From positions 1 to 40,947 of the forward strand of contig WRKM01000026.1 of NCBI GenBank assembly GCA_009778065.1: a stretch of DNA of 40,947 nt. The letters run 5' to 3'. A model generated the notes under the pieces. The model made no database searches. It was not told the DNA's origin and saw only the letters and a program-made list of their open reading frames with translations. Position numbers and translations under genes: made by a program. This stretch comes from Oscillospiraceae bacterium (GTDB lineage: Bacteria; Bacillota; Clostridia; Oscillospirales; Ruminococcaceae). Below, one piece after another: positions 20,916 to 31,249 of this stretch. Position 1 is the first letter of the stretch; each line of letters begins with the position of its first letter.

Positions 20916-21917
20916 ATGGACTCGGTAATAAGTCGCGGTATAAAAATAATCGGTACGGGTAGCTATGCACCGCCGCTCTCCGTGTCTAACAACGACCTCG
21001 CAGAAACTTTGGATACGAGCGATGAATGGATAAAATCCCGCACAGGGATTGAAAGAAGATACTTTAATGAGGGTCGCCCGAATCACCCAATGGCGATACA
21101 AGCGTCGAAAAACGCACTCGCATGTGCGGGTGTTAATGCTGAGGATATAGATTATATCATACTTTCTACCTGTACACCGGATTTTATGTACCCTACGACT
21201 GCATGTCTTATTCAAAACGGTATAGGGGCGTATAATGCTGTTTGTGTTGATATAAACGCCGCATGTACGGGATTTGTTATGGGGCTTGAAATGGCGCGGG
21301 CTTTGCTCTACGCAGGGTATGACAGGATTCTGCTTGCCGCGAGCGAAAACCTTACCTCGCAGGTCGATTTTTATGACAGGACGACAAGCGTACTTTTCGG
21401 AGACGGCGCGGGAGCGGTGATTCTCGAACGTGCTGAAAAAACATTTGCTTCATATATGAGGGCTAAAGGCGTACCTGCGGACAACCCTCTTCTTTATTAT
21501 AAGTTAAAATACGAGATTAACACGCCTTTTAAGTGCGAAGAAGCCGATTCTTACCACGGAGCGTACAAAGAAAAATTGCAAATGGATGGCAAGGAGGTCT
21601 ATAAATTTGCGGTTGAGGCGATGCCCGAAGCGGCGGCGGCGGCGTGTAAAAGGGCGGGACTGTCGTTAGATGAAATCGATTTATTTATACCCCATCAGGC
21701 AAACATAAGAATTGTGCAGACTGCCGTGAAATCTCTCGGCGTGCCTATGGAAAAGGTCTATACAAACATCGGAAAGCACGGAAACACCTCAAGCGCGTGT
21801 ATGGCGGTCTGTCTTGACGAGCTTAACGCCGCAGGACGGTTAAAGGAGGGCATGAAGCTCTGCTTGGTAGGCTTCGGCGCGGGGCTGACCTACGGCGCGG
21901 TGGTCTTAGAAATTTAA
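20916..21917 (+). CDS. fabH: 3-oxoacyl-ACP synthase III
   Basis: The 333-residue enzyme has the catalytic triad C117 (AACTGF), H260 (PHQAN) and N290 (KHGNTSSA), plus the C-terminal GFGAGLTYG loop. It starts fatty-acid synthesis by condensing acyl-CoA with malonyl-ACP. In the usual Clostridia order acpP comes next, but a lipoprotein gene takes that place here. The ribosome site GGTGAG is modest. Confidence 0.96.
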   Translation: MDSVISRGIKIIGTGSYAPPLSVSNNDLAETLDTSDEWIKSRTGIERRYFNEGRPNHPMAIQASKNALACAGVNAEDIDYIILSTCTPDFMYPTTACLIQNGIGAYNAVCVDINAACTGFVMGLEMARALLYAGYDRILLAASENLTSQVDFYDRTTSVLFGDGAGAVILERAEKTFASYMRAKGVPADNPLLYYKLKYEINTPFKCEEADSYHGAYKEKLQMDGKEVYKFAVEAMPEAAAAACKRAGLSLDEIDLFIPHQANIRIVQTAVKSLGVPMEKVYTNIGKHGNTSSACMAVCLDELNAAGRLKEGMKLCLVGFGAGLTYGAVVLEI

Positions 21918-21933
21918 TACAGGAGAGTTAAAA

Positions 21934-22323
21934 ATGAAAACTAAAACTATAAAAGCCATAACACTGCTCATCGTACTTTCCGTTTTTATCGGGTTGTTCG
22001 CCGCTTGTAATAGCAACGGCGGTAATGAAAATTCGCTGATAGGCAAGTGGAGAATAACTGACGCAATTATTCCGTTTACACGCGAATTTAAAGATGATGC
22101 AACATGGGTTGAAATAATCGAGTTTTCAAGTGAACCAATGCGTGTTGATGGTACCTACACAGTTGACGGCGACAAACTTTCTCTCTTTATAACGAAAATT
22201 GCAGGGAAGATTCCGCCGGATGAAACCCCATTGGAGTTTTCTTATACCTTTAAGGGCGATGAACTTGTATTAATTTCACTAAATGATTTAGTCGGCAGTG
22301 AACAAATATACATAAGAGAGTGA
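21934..22323 (+). CDS. Small lipoprotein inside the fab cluster
   Basis: The 129-residue product has a signal peptide ending LFAAC (Cys25). After it comes a small beta-domain of the type LIGKWRITD ... DGTYTVDGDKLSLFI ... FSYTFKGDELVLI, which resembles the lipocalin-like or DUF5640-like barrels found in Clostridia lipoproteins. It begins 16 bases after fabH behind AGGAGAG and so is co-transcribed with the fatty-acid genes. No enzymatic motif is visible. A role as a sensor or carrier at the membrane would be guesswork. Confidence 0.72.
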   Translation: MKTKTIKAITLLIVLSVFIGLFAACNSNGGNENSLIGKWRITDAIIPFTREFKDDATWVEIIEFSSEPMRVDGTYTVDGDKLSLFITKIAGKIPPDETPLEFSYTFKGDELVLISLNDLVGSEQIYIRE

Positions 22324-22354
22324 AAAATCTAATAAAATGCAAAGGATAAATAAT

Positions 22355-23281
22355 ATGAAAACAAAAATAACGGAGCTTCTCGGTATAAAATACCCTCTTC
22401 TGCAAGGCGGAATGGCGTGGGTGTCCGAACATAATCTTGCGGCGGCGGTATCAAATGCGGGCGGCGCGGGAATCATTGCGGGCGGTAACGCCCCTGCCGA
22501 GCTTATTCGTGAGGAAATAAAAAAAGCGCGAGCCTTAACGGACAAGCCTTTCGGCGTTAATATAATGCTCATGTCGCCGTACGCCGATGATTTGGCACGG
22601 GTCGTCGCAGAGGAAAAGGTTGCGTTTGTTACCACGGGTGCGGGGAATCCGGGTAAGTTCATGGAACAGTGGAAAAACGCGGGAATTAAAGTAATCCCCG
22701 TAGTACCGGGCGTCGCACTCGCAAAGCGCATGGAGCGTTCGGGTGCGGACGCAGTAATAGCCGAAGGGACGGAAAGCGGCGGACATATAGGCGAGAACAC
22801 GACTATGTGCCTTGTTCCGCAGGTGGTTGACGCTGTCTCGATTCCCGTTATTGCGGCGGGTGGAATAGCAGACGGCAGGGGAGTAGCGGCATGTCTTATG
22901 CTCGGAGCTGAAGGCGTTCAAATCGGGACAAGGTTTCTCGCCGCTGAAGAATGTAAAATCCACGAAAATTATAAAGAACTCGTCCTAAAGGCTAAAGATA
23001 CTGATTCGATAGTAACAGGCAGATTTACAGGGCATCCGTGCAGAGGTGTAAAAACAAAGTTCTCGCGCGGTTTGCTTCAGGCAGAGAAGGATGGGATTTC
23101 GCCCGAAGAATTCGAGAATCTGACAGTCGGCGCACTCAAAAAAGCCGCAATTGACGGAAACATAGCGGAGGGCAGTTTTCTTTGCGGCGCGGCGGCGGGA
23201 ATGGTTGAAAAGATACAACCCGCTGAAGAAATAGTCAAAGAAATATTTGAAAGAGTGCAGGAATTATTAAAAGCTTATTAA
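22355..23281 (+). CDS. fabK: Enoyl-ACP reductase II (FMN enzyme)
   Basis: The 308-residue TIM-barrel enzyme opens with YPLLQGGMAWVS and carries GTESGGHIG with the conserved H144, then IPVIAAGGIADGRG and GAEGVQIGTRF for FMN phosphate binding. It carries out the last reduction of the elongation cycle and replaces FabI. I start at the ATG at 22355, spaced 8 bases from AAAGGA, rather than an upstream ATG at 22337. Confidence 0.95.
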   Translation: MKTKITELLGIKYPLLQGGMAWVSEHNLAAAVSNAGGAGIIAGGNAPAELIREEIKKARALTDKPFGVNIMLMSPYADDLARVVAEEKVAFVTTGAGNPGKFMEQWKNAGIKVIPVVPGVALAKRMERSGADAVIAEGTESGGHIGENTTMCLVPQVVDAVSIPVIAAGGIADGRGVAACLMLGAEGVQIGTRFLAAEECKIHENYKELVLKAKDTDSIVTGRFTGHPCRGVKTKFSRGLLQAEKDGISPEEFENLTVGALKKAAIDGNIAEGSFLCGAAAGMVEKIQPAEEIVKEIFERVQELLKAY

Positions 23282-23294
23282 AAGGCAGGGCTTT

Positions 23295-23687
23295 GTGAAA
23301 AAGAGTATTTGTTCACTCGTTATCAGTTTTTCATTTCTACCGCAGGTTATTTGGGCGGCGGGGTTATATCGGATTATAACATCCGACAGCTATGTGTTGT
23401 TAGATACGGGGCTTCAAACGGCTTTTCTTGTTGTATTCATCGAAATAACATTGTTTGCCGTACTGACCTCGTTTAAGCGGTTTTATGTAATGCGTGTACT
23501 GCTTTTGGGTTCGTATATACAGCTTATGTTTACCGCACTGCCGTATGAGTTTAAGCACTCTGAGGCTCTGCGCGACAATATCCTTATTTTCGCGGCGGTA
23601 GGGGCGATTATTGCGGCTTTAAATATGAGTTCGCTCTATATTTATAAGAATATAAAAAATACGAAAGAAACAGGGGAACAGACATGA
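23295..23687 (+). CDS. Four-helix membrane protein in the fabD slot of the fab cluster
   Basis: The 130-residue protein starts at GTG and has about four membrane helices (near residues 5-27, 38-60, 66-84 and 95-118) with short charged ends. It overlaps fabG by 4 bases (ATGA), so it is translated together with it. In related clusters fabD lies between fabK and fabG. Here fabD is elsewhere and this protein takes the place. I do not recognise the family. A role in lipid handling is possible but only from context. Confidence 0.65.
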   Translation: MKKSICSLVISFSFLPQVIWAAGLYRIITSDSYVLLDTGLQTAFLVVFIEITLFAVLTSFKRFYVMRVLLLGSYIQLMFTALPYEFKHSEALRDNILIFAAVGAIIAALNMSSLYIYKNIKNTKETGEQT

Positions 23688-24430
23688 ACAGCGAAATCAC
23701 AGTAAAAACCGCAATAATAACAGGCGCAGGAAGAGGGATAGGCGCGGAAATCGCACTGCGATTAGCCGGTGACGGCTTTAATGTCGCGCTGAACGACTTA
23801 AATGCGGACGCACTCGCCGAAACTGCGGCGAAATGCAGAGAGCAGGGAGTTGCTGCTGAGTGTTTCCCCGCAGATGTATCAAAGCATGACGAGTGTGAAG
23901 CGATGATTAAAAAAATTAAAGAGCGGTTCGGAACGATTGACGTATTGGTCAACAATGCGGGGATTACACGCGACGGATTATTGGCGCGTATGAGCGAGGA
24001 GAATTATGACCTCGTAATCGCGGTAAATCAAAAAAGCGTATTTAATATGATGAAGCATTGCTCGGCGGTCATGATAAAGCAGAGAAGCGGTAATATAATA
24101 AATGTATCGTCCGTTGCGGGACTTCACGGAAATGCGGGACAATTTAACTACAGCGCGTCAAAAGCGGCAGTAATCGGAATGACTAAAAGCGCGGCGAAGG
24201 AACTCGGCGCAAGGGGTATAACCGTAAACGCCGTAGCACCGGGTTTTATACAGACCCCCATGACCGATGCACTGACAGAAGAGCAAAAACAAGCGATTTT
24301 AAATCTTATTTCTATGAAACGCTATGGAACAGTCGATGAAATAGCGGGTGTGGTGTCCTTTTTGGCAAGCAAAGATGCGTCGTATGTAACAGGACAAACA
24401 ATCGAAATCAGCGGCGGGCTGACGATGTGA
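23684..24430 (+). CDS. fabG: 3-oxoacyl-ACP reductase
   Basis: The 248-residue short-chain dehydrogenase has the NADPH loop TGAGRGIG (13-20), the NNAG motif (90-93) and the catalytic residues N115, S143, Y156 and K160. The C-terminal SYVTGQTIEISGG is typical of FabG. It reduces 3-oxoacyl-ACP. AGGGGA precedes the ATG. Confidence 0.96.
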   Translation: MNSEITVKTAIITGAGRGIGAEIALRLAGDGFNVALNDLNADALAETAAKCREQGVAAECFPADVSKHDECEAMIKKIKERFGTIDVLVNNAGITRDGLLARMSEENYDLVIAVNQKSVFNMMKHCSAVMIKQRSGNIINVSSVAGLHGNAGQFNYSASKAAVIGMTKSAAKELGARGITVNAVAPGFIQTPMTDALTEEQKQAILNLISMKRYGTVDEIAGVVSFLASKDASYVTGQTIEISGGLTM

Positions 24431-24458
24431 ATTTTTACCTAAACAGGGAGGGAATTAT

Positions 24459-25688
24459 TTGAAACGTGTAGTAATAACAGGACTTGGTATTTTAAGCCCT
24501 ATCGGGAACGATATCGAAACTTTTAAAGGCAATTTAAAAGCGGGACGGCACGGCTTTTCGCTCGTGGAGTGGTTTCCCGGTCAGACTGATGAAAAGTGGG
24601 TCGGTGCGCGGGTTCAGGGCTTCGAGCCTTTAGAGTATTTCGAGAAAAAAGAGCTTCGCAGAACCGATAAGCTCACACAGTACGGCGTTTATGCGGCGAA
24701 AAAGGCTCTCGAAGATGCGGGGAGCGATTTCTCCGACCTCGATTCGTACAGATGCGGGATAATTATAGCGTCGGGAATCGGCGGAATAGAAACCTGCGAA
24801 GAACAAATCATGGCATATCATAATAAAGGGCATAAACGTGTTTCGGTTTTCACCATACCAATGATGATAAGTAATATGGCGGCAGGAATAATCGCAATAA
24901 AAACAGGCTTTAAAGGTTCAAATTTCTGCCCCGTTTCTGCGTGTGCGAGTTCAAATCACGCGCTTGGCGAGGCGTTTAGAGCAATCAAACACGGCTATCT
25001 CGATATGGCTGTTTCGGGCGGCGTTGAGGCTTGCACTATCGGCTTTGCCAATGCGGGATTTAATAACATGACCGCGCTTACTACATCAAAAGAGCCTGAC
25101 AGAGCCTCTATACCCTTTGATAAAGAAAGGAACGGCTTTGTGCTTGGAGAGGGTGCAGGGGTTTTAGTTTTAGAGGAATACGAACACGCGAAGGCAAGAG
25201 GTGCGAGGATTTATGCCGAACTTGCGGGATATGGTTCAACCTGCGATGCATACCATGAAACAAGCCCGAATCCCGACGGTTGCGGCGGCGCAAAGGCTAT
25301 GGAGCTTGCGATAAACGAGGCGGGTATAAAACCTGAGGACGTGAATTATATAAACGCCCACGGTACATCCACCCCCCCGAATGACAAAACCGAAACAGCG
25401 GCGATTAAAACTACCTTCGGGGAGTACGCTTTTAAGGTAGCGGTTAACTCAACAAAGTCACTGACCGGGCATTTGCTCGGAGCGGCGGGCGGCGTGGAAG
25501 CAATAGCGACAGTATTGCAGATGAAGCACGGTTTTATTCACCAAACAGCAGGCTATAAAGTTCCCGACCCCGAATGTGACCTTGATTATGTCATAGAAGG
25601 CGTAAGGAGTGCCGAAATAAATGCGGCGGTATCAAATTCACTCGGATTCGGGGGGCATAACGTGTCGCTCTGCTTTAAATCAGTTTAA
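24459..25688 (+). CDS. fabF: 3-oxoacyl-ACP synthase II
   Basis: The 409-residue enzyme has the Cys-His-His set C162 (SACASS), H301 (NAHGTSTP) and H338 (TGHLLGAAGG), with K333. It performs the chain-elongating condensation. It starts at TTG (24459), placed 6 bases after GGGAGGG. The MKRVVITGLG opening fits the family, so the rare start codon is real and may lower output. Confidence 0.96.
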   Translation: MKRVVITGLGILSPIGNDIETFKGNLKAGRHGFSLVEWFPGQTDEKWVGARVQGFEPLEYFEKKELRRTDKLTQYGVYAAKKALEDAGSDFSDLDSYRCGIIIASGIGGIETCEEQIMAYHNKGHKRVSVFTIPMMISNMAAGIIAIKTGFKGSNFCPVSACASSNHALGEAFRAIKHGYLDMAVSGGVEACTIGFANAGFNNMTALTTSKEPDRASIPFDKERNGFVLGEGAGVLVLEEYEHAKARGARIYAELAGYGSTCDAYHETSPNPDGCGGAKAMELAINEAGIKPEDVNYINAHGTSTPPNDKTETAAIKTTFGEYAFKVAVNSTKSLTGHLLGAAGGVEAIATVLQMKHGFIHQTAGYKVPDPECDLDYVIEGVRSAEINAAVSNSLGFGGHNVSLCFKSV

Positions 25689-25737
25689 AAAACTCGTAGA
25701 ATAAAAAGTGTAAAACGAAAACTAAAGGAGAACAAAA

Positions 25738-26193
25738 ATGGATTTAATCAAGACCACAAAAGACTTAGCCGATATTTTAAAAGAAAAGAAATTATCGAGT
25801 ATCGGGGTGAAGCTTCAAGATTTTGAAATCTTTCTTGAAGATAAGCCGCAACATTTTGTTGTAAATAACACCGCAAATGGAGGGGGTATTCAGGCAGTTA
25901 TACCGCCTGCGGTGACATCGGCGGTCGCCGCGCCTTCCGTGCAGGTCTCGGGCGGGGCGGGTAACTTCGTAACATCACCTATAGTAGGCACTTTTTACGC
26001 TTCACCGTCACCTGATAAGCCGCCTTTCGTAAAAGTGGGAGACAAGGTCGAAAAAGGGCAGGTCGTCTGCATTGTCGAAAGTATGAAATTGATGAATGAA
26101 ATAAACTCCGAATTCGCGGGAACGGTTGCGGAAATCTTAGTCAAAGACGGTCAAGCCATCGAGTTTGAGCAGGAATTAATAAGGTTAGATTAA
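25738..26193 (+). CDS. accB: Biotin carboxyl carrier protein of acetyl-CoA carboxylase
   Basis: The 151-residue protein has an N-terminal helical part, an Ala/Pro linker (about 46-75), and the biotinyl domain with K117 in VESMKLMNEI as the biotin site. It carries the carboxyl group between AccC and AccD/AccA. It starts behind AAAGGAG. Order fabF-accB-fabZ-accC is standard for Clostridia. Confidence 0.96.
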   Translation: MDLIKTTKDLADILKEKKLSSIGVKLQDFEIFLEDKPQHFVVNNTANGGGIQAVIPPAVTSAVAAPSVQVSGGAGNFVTSPIVGTFYASPSPDKPPFVKVGDKVEKGQVVCIVESMKLMNEINSEFAGTVAEILVKDGQAIEFEQELIRLD

Positions 26194-26296
26194 ATCAAGT
26201 AAGAATAATAAGCACTTAAAAAATTATAGGAAGGTATGTTGCCGCGCCGCAATTTTCTTTGAAGTTTATGCAAGGCGAGGCGGCGAGGAGTTGAAA
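26194..26296 (+). other. accB-fabZ spacer with imperfect GC-rich repeat
   Basis: About 100 bases carry an imperfect inverted pair, TGCCGCGCCGCA against GGCGAGGCGGC. The right arm runs into the GAGGAG ribosome site of fabZ. It could moderate fabZ translation. No gene is seen. Confidence 0.3.
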
Positions 26297-26716
26297 ATGA
26301 ATCAAGAGCAAATTAAAGAAATAATCCCCCATCGTGAGCCTTTTCTGCTGATTGACGAAATCGTTGAAATGGAAGAAGGGCGTCGCGTAGTCGCCATAAA
26401 ACATATAAAAGAAGACGATTTTTGGTTTAAGGGACATTTTCCGAACCACCCTGTTACGCCGGGCGTCCTTATGCTCGAAATGCTCGCACAGGCGGGTGCG
26501 TGTGCTATGCTTTCACTCCCCGAAAACAAAGGTAAAATCGGATTTTTCGGCGGTGTAAAGGACGCTAAGTTCAGACGGCAGGTAGTTCCGGGCGATGAGT
26601 TAAGGCTTGAAGTAGAGATTATTAAGATTAAAGGTCCTGTCGGAATCGGTAAAGGAATCGCAACCGTAAACGGCGAAAAAGCCGTCAGCGCGGAAATCAG
26701 TTTTGCGATTAAATAA
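26297..26716 (+). CDS. fabZ: 3-hydroxyacyl-ACP dehydratase
   Basis: The 139-residue hot-dog-fold enzyme shows GHFPNHPVTPGVLMLEML with catalytic H47 and E61. It removes water to give the enoyl-ACP used by FabK. I start at the ATG at 26297, 6 bases from GAGGAG, and not at the TTG at 26291. Confidence 0.95.
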   Translation: MNQEQIKEIIPHREPFLLIDEIVEMEEGRRVVAIKHIKEDDFWFKGHFPNHPVTPGVLMLEMLAQAGACAMLSLPENKGKIGFFGGVKDAKFRRQVVPGDELRLEVEIIKIKGPVGIGKGIATVNGEKAVSAEISFAIK

Positions 26717-26732
26717 TATTGAGAGGCGTAAT

Positions 26733-28019
26733 ATGAAAATCCGTATATTTGCAATTTTAATCGTTCTTTTTCTATTTTGTTCGTGTGGTGAAACCCCAAT
26801 ATCTAACACGGCTGATGAGGGGGATTTCGGTGCAGCACTAACAGACGAGACGGAAGAACCCGCAGAAGAAGAGCCTGACCCGGAGCTTGAACCGGATAAC
26901 GAGCCGAAGGCGGAAAACAAAACGGAAACCTACTTTAACACTTTAGAGAACGGCTTTATCGAAATTAATTTGACAAAGCTGACAAACGGTTCTGTAACGT
27001 ATTACGCCGACCCCATTGATGACAGATATATTGCAGTTTGCACTTCCGGAAGTGAAATATTTATTATAGACATATTTGAAAAATGCGTTGTCTATTCCGA
27101 AAAACTGAAAGGACTGCCCGGCGGGTGGTTTGAGCCGTTTTCGATTAATGGTGTAAACGGCGTTTCTATGGAATCTTATATAGAAACGACTACGGAGCAT
27201 CCTTTTGAAAACGAGTATTATATAAATTATTTTACCCCCGAAAACAGTTGGTTTGAGAAGCGCGGACAAGACTCTCGAAATATAGAATTCGGCGATAAGA
27301 TTTTAAGAGAAATTGACTTTGGTATTTTTGAGGACAGAAACGGTGAATTGACAGAGCTTCTTCCGCCGATACCCGAAGAAAATAAATTTTATTACGGCGA
27401 AAACAACGAGGCTTGGGAAGTGGCTTGGGAAGCAATGAAAAGCACTGTTGTTCACAGATTTGAAACCCAAATTGACGAAAACCGATTCCTGTATACAATG
27501 ATAGGTTATGAATCGGCTCCCGGCTTTGGAATATATGATTTTACGACCGAAACTTACGCACATATTCCCGATACACAGCAATTATTTTTCATGCAGTCTA
27601 TCGATAATAATTTGTATTTTTTTTATCAAGAATACGGTTCGGAAACCGATTCGTTTTATAGGTTAGATTCCGATACTCTTGAGCTTGAAAAAATCCTCGA
27701 TATGAAAGAATTTATCGCTGAACAAAACCTGCCTTTTTCATATCCGACATTCCGAATTGACAAGATATATGCGGCGTTTTCAGAAGACGGAAAATTTATT
27801 ACCTTCGCGATTTATAACGGCGACAGATTTGACCATGATTTTGAAACGAAATATCAGATTTATGTCTTAGATTTATCGGACAATACGGTAATAAATACTT
27901 ATTATTTTGAGTCAAGAAATTCGACAGATGCAAGTCCGCAGTTCATGGGTGATTCTCTGCTTCTCTACGGTCAGAAAATTTCGGGACGAGATGAGTATAT
28001 GTATATTATACCATTATAA
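26733..28019 (+). CDS. Lipoprotein between fabZ and accC
   Basis: The 428-residue product has a signal peptide ending LFCSC, a strongly acidic Glu/Pro spacer (about 25-65), and then a long beta-rich body with repeating strand pairs such as [15 protein letters not shown] and [12 protein letters not shown]. This is compatible with a propeller-like fold. It starts at the ATG at 26733 behind GAGAGG. It sits 16 bases after fabZ and 14 before accC, so it is part of the transcript. I see no enzyme motif. It is the largest of three envelope genes placed inside this metabolic cluster. Confidence 0.7.
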   Translation: MKIRIFAILIVLFLFCSCGETPISNTADEGDFGAALTDETEEPAEEEPDPELEPDNEPKAENKTETYFNTLENGFIEINLTKLTNGSVTYYADPIDDRYIAVCTSGSEIFIIDIFEKCVVYSEKLKGLPGGWFEPFSINGVNGVSMESYIETTTEHPFENEYYINYFTPENSWFEKRGQDSRNIEFGDKILREIDFGIFEDRNGELTELLPPIPEENKFYYGENNEAWEVAWEAMKSTVVHRFETQIDENRFLYTMIGYESAPGFGIYDFTTETYAHIPDTQQLFFMQSIDNNLYFFYQEYGSETDSFYRLDSDTLELEKILDMKEFIAEQNLPFSYPTFRIDKIYAAFSEDGKFITFAIYNGDRFDHDFETKYQIYVLDLSDNTVINTYYFESRNSTDASPQFMGDSLLLYGQKISGRDEYMYIIPL

Positions 28020-28033
28020 AGGAAGGCATAAAT

Positions 28034-29395
28034 ATGTTTAAGAAGATTCTAATCGCAAACCGCGGGGAGATAGCAGTACGTGTTATCCGTGCCTGCCGCG
28101 AACTCGGTATAAAGACCGTCGCTGTCTACAGCACCGCAGACAAAGCCGCTCTGCATACTTTAATCGCGGATGAGTCGCTCTGTATCGGTCCTCCCGCATC
28201 TAAAGACAGCTATCTCAATATGAACGCGCTTATTGCCGCCTGCGAAATCACAGGTGCAGAGGCGATTCATCCGGGGTATGGCTTTTTGTCCGAGAATGCG
28301 GCCTTTGTAAGGCTTTGCGAGAAATGCGGTATAAAATGGATAGGACCGTCGGCGGACGCAATAGAGGCTATGGGAGATAAAGCCAACGCCAAGGACAGCA
28401 TGAAGAAAGCGGGCGTTCCCGTTGTACCCGGTTCGGACGGCGCAATTAAAACAATAGAAGAAGCGGAAAAAATCGCAGATGAAATCGGCTATCCGATTTT
28501 AATAAAGGCTTCCGCAGGCGGCGGAGGAAGGGGCATACGTCCCGTCAATAAAAAAGAAGAGCTGAAAGACCAGATTCAAGCCGCGAAAACCGAAGCCAAG
28601 GCTTTTTTCAGTGATGATGCGGTGTATATAGAAAAGTTCATCGAGAATCCCCGCCATGTTGAAATACAACTTTTAGCAGACGAACACGGGAACGTGGTAC
28701 ATCTCGGAGAACGCGACTGTTCCTGTCAGCGGCGCAACCAGAAATTGATTGAAGAATCACCCTGCCCGAGTGCGGTTATGACAGAAGAGCTTCGCGCAAG
28801 AATGGGAGCGGCGGCTATAAAGGGTGCAAAGGCATGTAACTATGCAAATGCGGGAACTGTTGAATTTTTGCTTGACAAGCATGGCGAGTTTTATTTCATG
28901 GAAATGAACACGAGGATTCAGGTTGAACACCCCGTAACGGAAATGGCTGTCGATATTGATTTAATCAAAGCGCAGATTAAAGTCGCGGCGGGTGAAACCT
29001 TAGACGCAATAGGGATAAAACAAGAAAATATTAAATTCGGCGGTCATGCGATTGAATGTCGTATAAATGCGGAAGACCCCAAAAACGAGTTTCGCCCTTC
29101 GCCGGGGAAAATCTCGGCTCTGCATATACCGGGGGGCTTGGGCGTAAGATTAGATACCGCAGTTTTTCAAGGATGCGAAATCCCGCCCTATTATGACAGC
29201 ATGGTCGCTAAGGTGATAGTTCGCGGAAATGACAGGGCAGAGGCTATTCAAAAAATGAGGGTCGCACTCGCAGAGTTTTTAATAGAAGGAATCGCGGCAA
29301 ACATAGATTTTCAACTTGAACTGCTCAAGGAAGAAGAATTTATAAGCGGGAATTATGACATAGGATTTTTGGGGAGGATAAGGAATGGGACTTGA
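28034..29395 (+). CDS. accC: Biotin carboxylase subunit of acetyl-CoA carboxylase
   Basis: The 453-residue ATP-grasp enzyme begins [19 protein letters not shown] and has [10 protein letters not shown], the [14 protein letters not shown] loop, [14 protein letters not shown] and INAEDP. It carboxylates biotin on AccB. It overlaps accD by 11 bases. Confidence 0.97.
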   Translation: MFKKILIANRGEIAVRVIRACRELGIKTVAVYSTADKAALHTLIADESLCIGPPASKDSYLNMNALIAACEITGAEAIHPGYGFLSENAAFVRLCEKCGIKWIGPSADAIEAMGDKANAKDSMKKAGVPVVPGSDGAIKTIEEAEKIADEIGYPILIKASAGGGGRGIRPVNKKEELKDQIQAAKTEAKAFFSDDAVYIEKFIENPRHVEIQLLADEHGNVVHLGERDCSCQRRNQKLIEESPCPSAVMTEELRARMGAAAIKGAKACNYANAGTVEFLLDKHGEFYFMEMNTRIQVEHPVTEMAVDIDLIKAQIKVAAGETLDAIGIKQENIKFGGHAIECRINAEDPKNEFRPSPGKISALHIPGGLGVRLDTAVFQGCEIPPYYDSMVAKVIVRGNDRAEAIQKMRVALAEFLIEGIAANIDFQLELLKEEEFISGNYDIGFLGRIRNGT

Positions 29396-30299
29396 AGATT
29401 TACTCAAAAAGGTAAAACACCGCTTTAACGATGAGAAGTCGGAGGCTACCGCTAAGACTGAGTCGGCTCAAAAGCAGGAAGAAAAAGGGGACACAAAAAG
29501 CGTTAAAATCCCGGAAGACCTGTTTTTTAAGTGTCCGCGTTGCCGCGCAACTTCCTACAAGGAAGATTTCGAGAAAGACAGAAAGGTCTGCTCAAACTGT
29601 AATTATCACGCCCGCCTGACATGGAAAGAGCGGCTTGATTTGACTGCGGATAAAGACAGCTTTGTCGAGTTTGACGCAGGTATGGAATCACTGAACCCCA
29701 TAAATTATCCCGACTACGCCGACAAATTGCAAAAACTACATAAACAATGTAATATGCGTGACGCGGTAATCACAGGCGAATGTACAATAAGGGGCTATAA
29801 AACCGTCGTCGGAATCATGGACAGTAATTTCATGATGGCGAGCATGGGGAGCGTTGTGGGCGAGAAAATAACCCGCGCTTTTGAGTATGCGACAAGGGAG
29901 AAGTTGCCCGTCATTATGTTTACCGCTTCGGGCGGAGCGAGAATGCAGGAGGGTATAATCTCACTCATGCAAATGGCGAAAACAAGCGGTGCGATTGCTA
30001 AATTCTCCGAAGCGGGACAACTGTATATCGCTGTTATGACCGACCCGACTACAGGCGGTGTAACCGCCTCATTCGCTTCACTCGGCGACATAATTATAGC
30101 CGAACCCAAGGTGCTGATAGGATTTGCGGGACGACGTGTAATTCAGGACACGATAAAACAAAAGTTACCCGATGAGTTTCAGTCGGCGGAATTTTTACTC
30201 GAAAACGGTTTTGTGGACATGATTTGTGAGCGGAATAAAATGCGTTCATGCTTGGCAAGACTGCTTAAAACGCATAATTACGAAAAGATTATGGGATAA
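29385..30299 (+). CDS. accD: Acetyl-CoA carboxylase carboxyltransferase beta subunit
   Basis: The 304-residue subunit has the four-cysteine zinc finger C50, C53, C69 and C72, then the crotonase-like core with [12 protein letters not shown] and [12 protein letters not shown]. With AccA it moves the carboxyl group to acetyl-CoA to form malonyl-CoA. The first 45 residues are a charged, poorly conserved lead. Confidence 0.96.
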   Translation: MGLEDLLKKVKHRFNDEKSEATAKTESAQKQEEKGDTKSVKIPEDLFFKCPRCRATSYKEDFEKDRKVCSNCNYHARLTWKERLDLTADKDSFVEFDAGMESLNPINYPDYADKLQKLHKQCNMRDAVITGECTIRGYKTVVGIMDSNFMMASMGSVVGEKITRAFEYATREKLPVIMFTASGGARMQEGIISLMQMAKTSGAIAKFSEAGQLYIAVMTDPTTGGVTASFASLGDIIIAEPKVLIGFAGRRVIQDTIKQKLPDEFQSAEFLLENGFVDMICERNKMRSCLARLLKTHNYEKIMG

Positions 30300-30347
30300 G
30301 GTTTCGGCGTTAAGAACGATTCAATAGAAAGGACACAGGTCATAAAT

Positions 30348-31151
30348 ATGTCAAAGCTAACCGCCACAGAGCGATTGTCACTTATCAGAATCAAAAACCG
30401 CCCCACCGTGAACGATTATATCCCGCTTATTTTTAATCGCTTCATGGAAATGCACGGCGACCGACATTACGGCGATGATGCGGCTATTATGGGCGGAATA
30501 GCCGAATTTCACTCAATACCCGTGACTGTAATCGCACAGGTAAAAGGTCGTGATATTGAGGAAAATAAACGCACTAACTTTGCAATGCCCCACCCCGAAG
30601 GCTACAGAAAAGCTCTCAGACTTGCGAAACAGGCTGAAAAATTTGGCAGACCCATAATTTGCCTTGTAGATACTCCCGGTGCGTTCTGCGGAATTGAAGC
30701 AGAGGAAAGAGGTCAAGGGGAGGCGATTGCGCGAAACCTTATGGAGTTCATGACGCTTAAGACCCCTATCATCTCTATAATCCTCGGCGAAGGGGGGAGC
30801 GGCGGCGCACTCGCTTTATCCGTTTGCGACGAGCTTGCCATTTTGGAAAACGCGCTTTACTCAGTGATTTCACCGCGCGGCTTTGCTTCGATACTCTGGA
30901 AGGACCCGAGCCGCGAAAAAGAAGCCGCCGAGCTGATGAAAATTACGGCTGACGACCTGCTTAATTTCGGTGTATGTGAGAAAATTATCGCCGAGCCATC
31001 GGGCGGCGCACACAACGACTGTCAGCTTATGGCGGACAATATATCCGAGTACCTGATTGACGCTGTGAAAAGACTTCGTTCTGCGGAACATGACGTTTTA
31101 CTTGTGAACAGATACGAAAAATTTAGAAAAATAGGAATGTTTACTGAATAA
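30348..31151 (+). CDS. accA: Acetyl-CoA carboxylase carboxyltransferase alpha subunit
   Basis: The 267-residue subunit shows GDRHYGDD, AQVKGRDIEENKRTNFAMPHPEGYRKA, VDTPGAFCGIEAEERGQGEAIA and GEGGSGGALAL. It lacks part of the N-terminal helices of the E. coli protein, as is common in Firmicutes. It ends the main fab/acc transcript, and acpP follows with its own promoter. Confidence 0.96.
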   Translation: MSKLTATERLSLIRIKNRPTVNDYIPLIFNRFMEMHGDRHYGDDAAIMGGIAEFHSIPVTVIAQVKGRDIEENKRTNFAMPHPEGYRKALRLAKQAEKFGRPIICLVDTPGAFCGIEAEERGQGEAIARNLMEFMTLKTPIISIILGEGGSGGALALSVCDELAILENALYSVISPRGFASILWKDPSREKEAAELMKITADDLLNFGVCEKIIAEPSGGAHNDCQLMADNISEYLIDAVKRLRSAEHDVLLVNRYEKFRKIGMFTE

Positions 31152-31188
31152 TCATCGTAAAATATAAATATTTTTGTGTTATATTCTA

Positions 31189-31217
31189 TTGATTATTTGG
31201 GCGATATGCCTTATAAT
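31189..31217 (+). promoter_or_regulatory. acpP promoter
   Basis: TTGATT (31189-31194) and TATAAT (31212-31217) are 17 bases apart, 32 bases before acpP. ACP is needed in large amounts, which would explain a separate strong promoter. Confidence 0.75.
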
Positions 31218-31249
31218 AATAAAAAACAACATATACGGAGGACTAAAAA

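Noticed and set aside
29431-29619. Overlapping frame inside accD
   Set aside because: Shadow of the accD zinc-finger region; Arg/Lys-rich by frame shift only.
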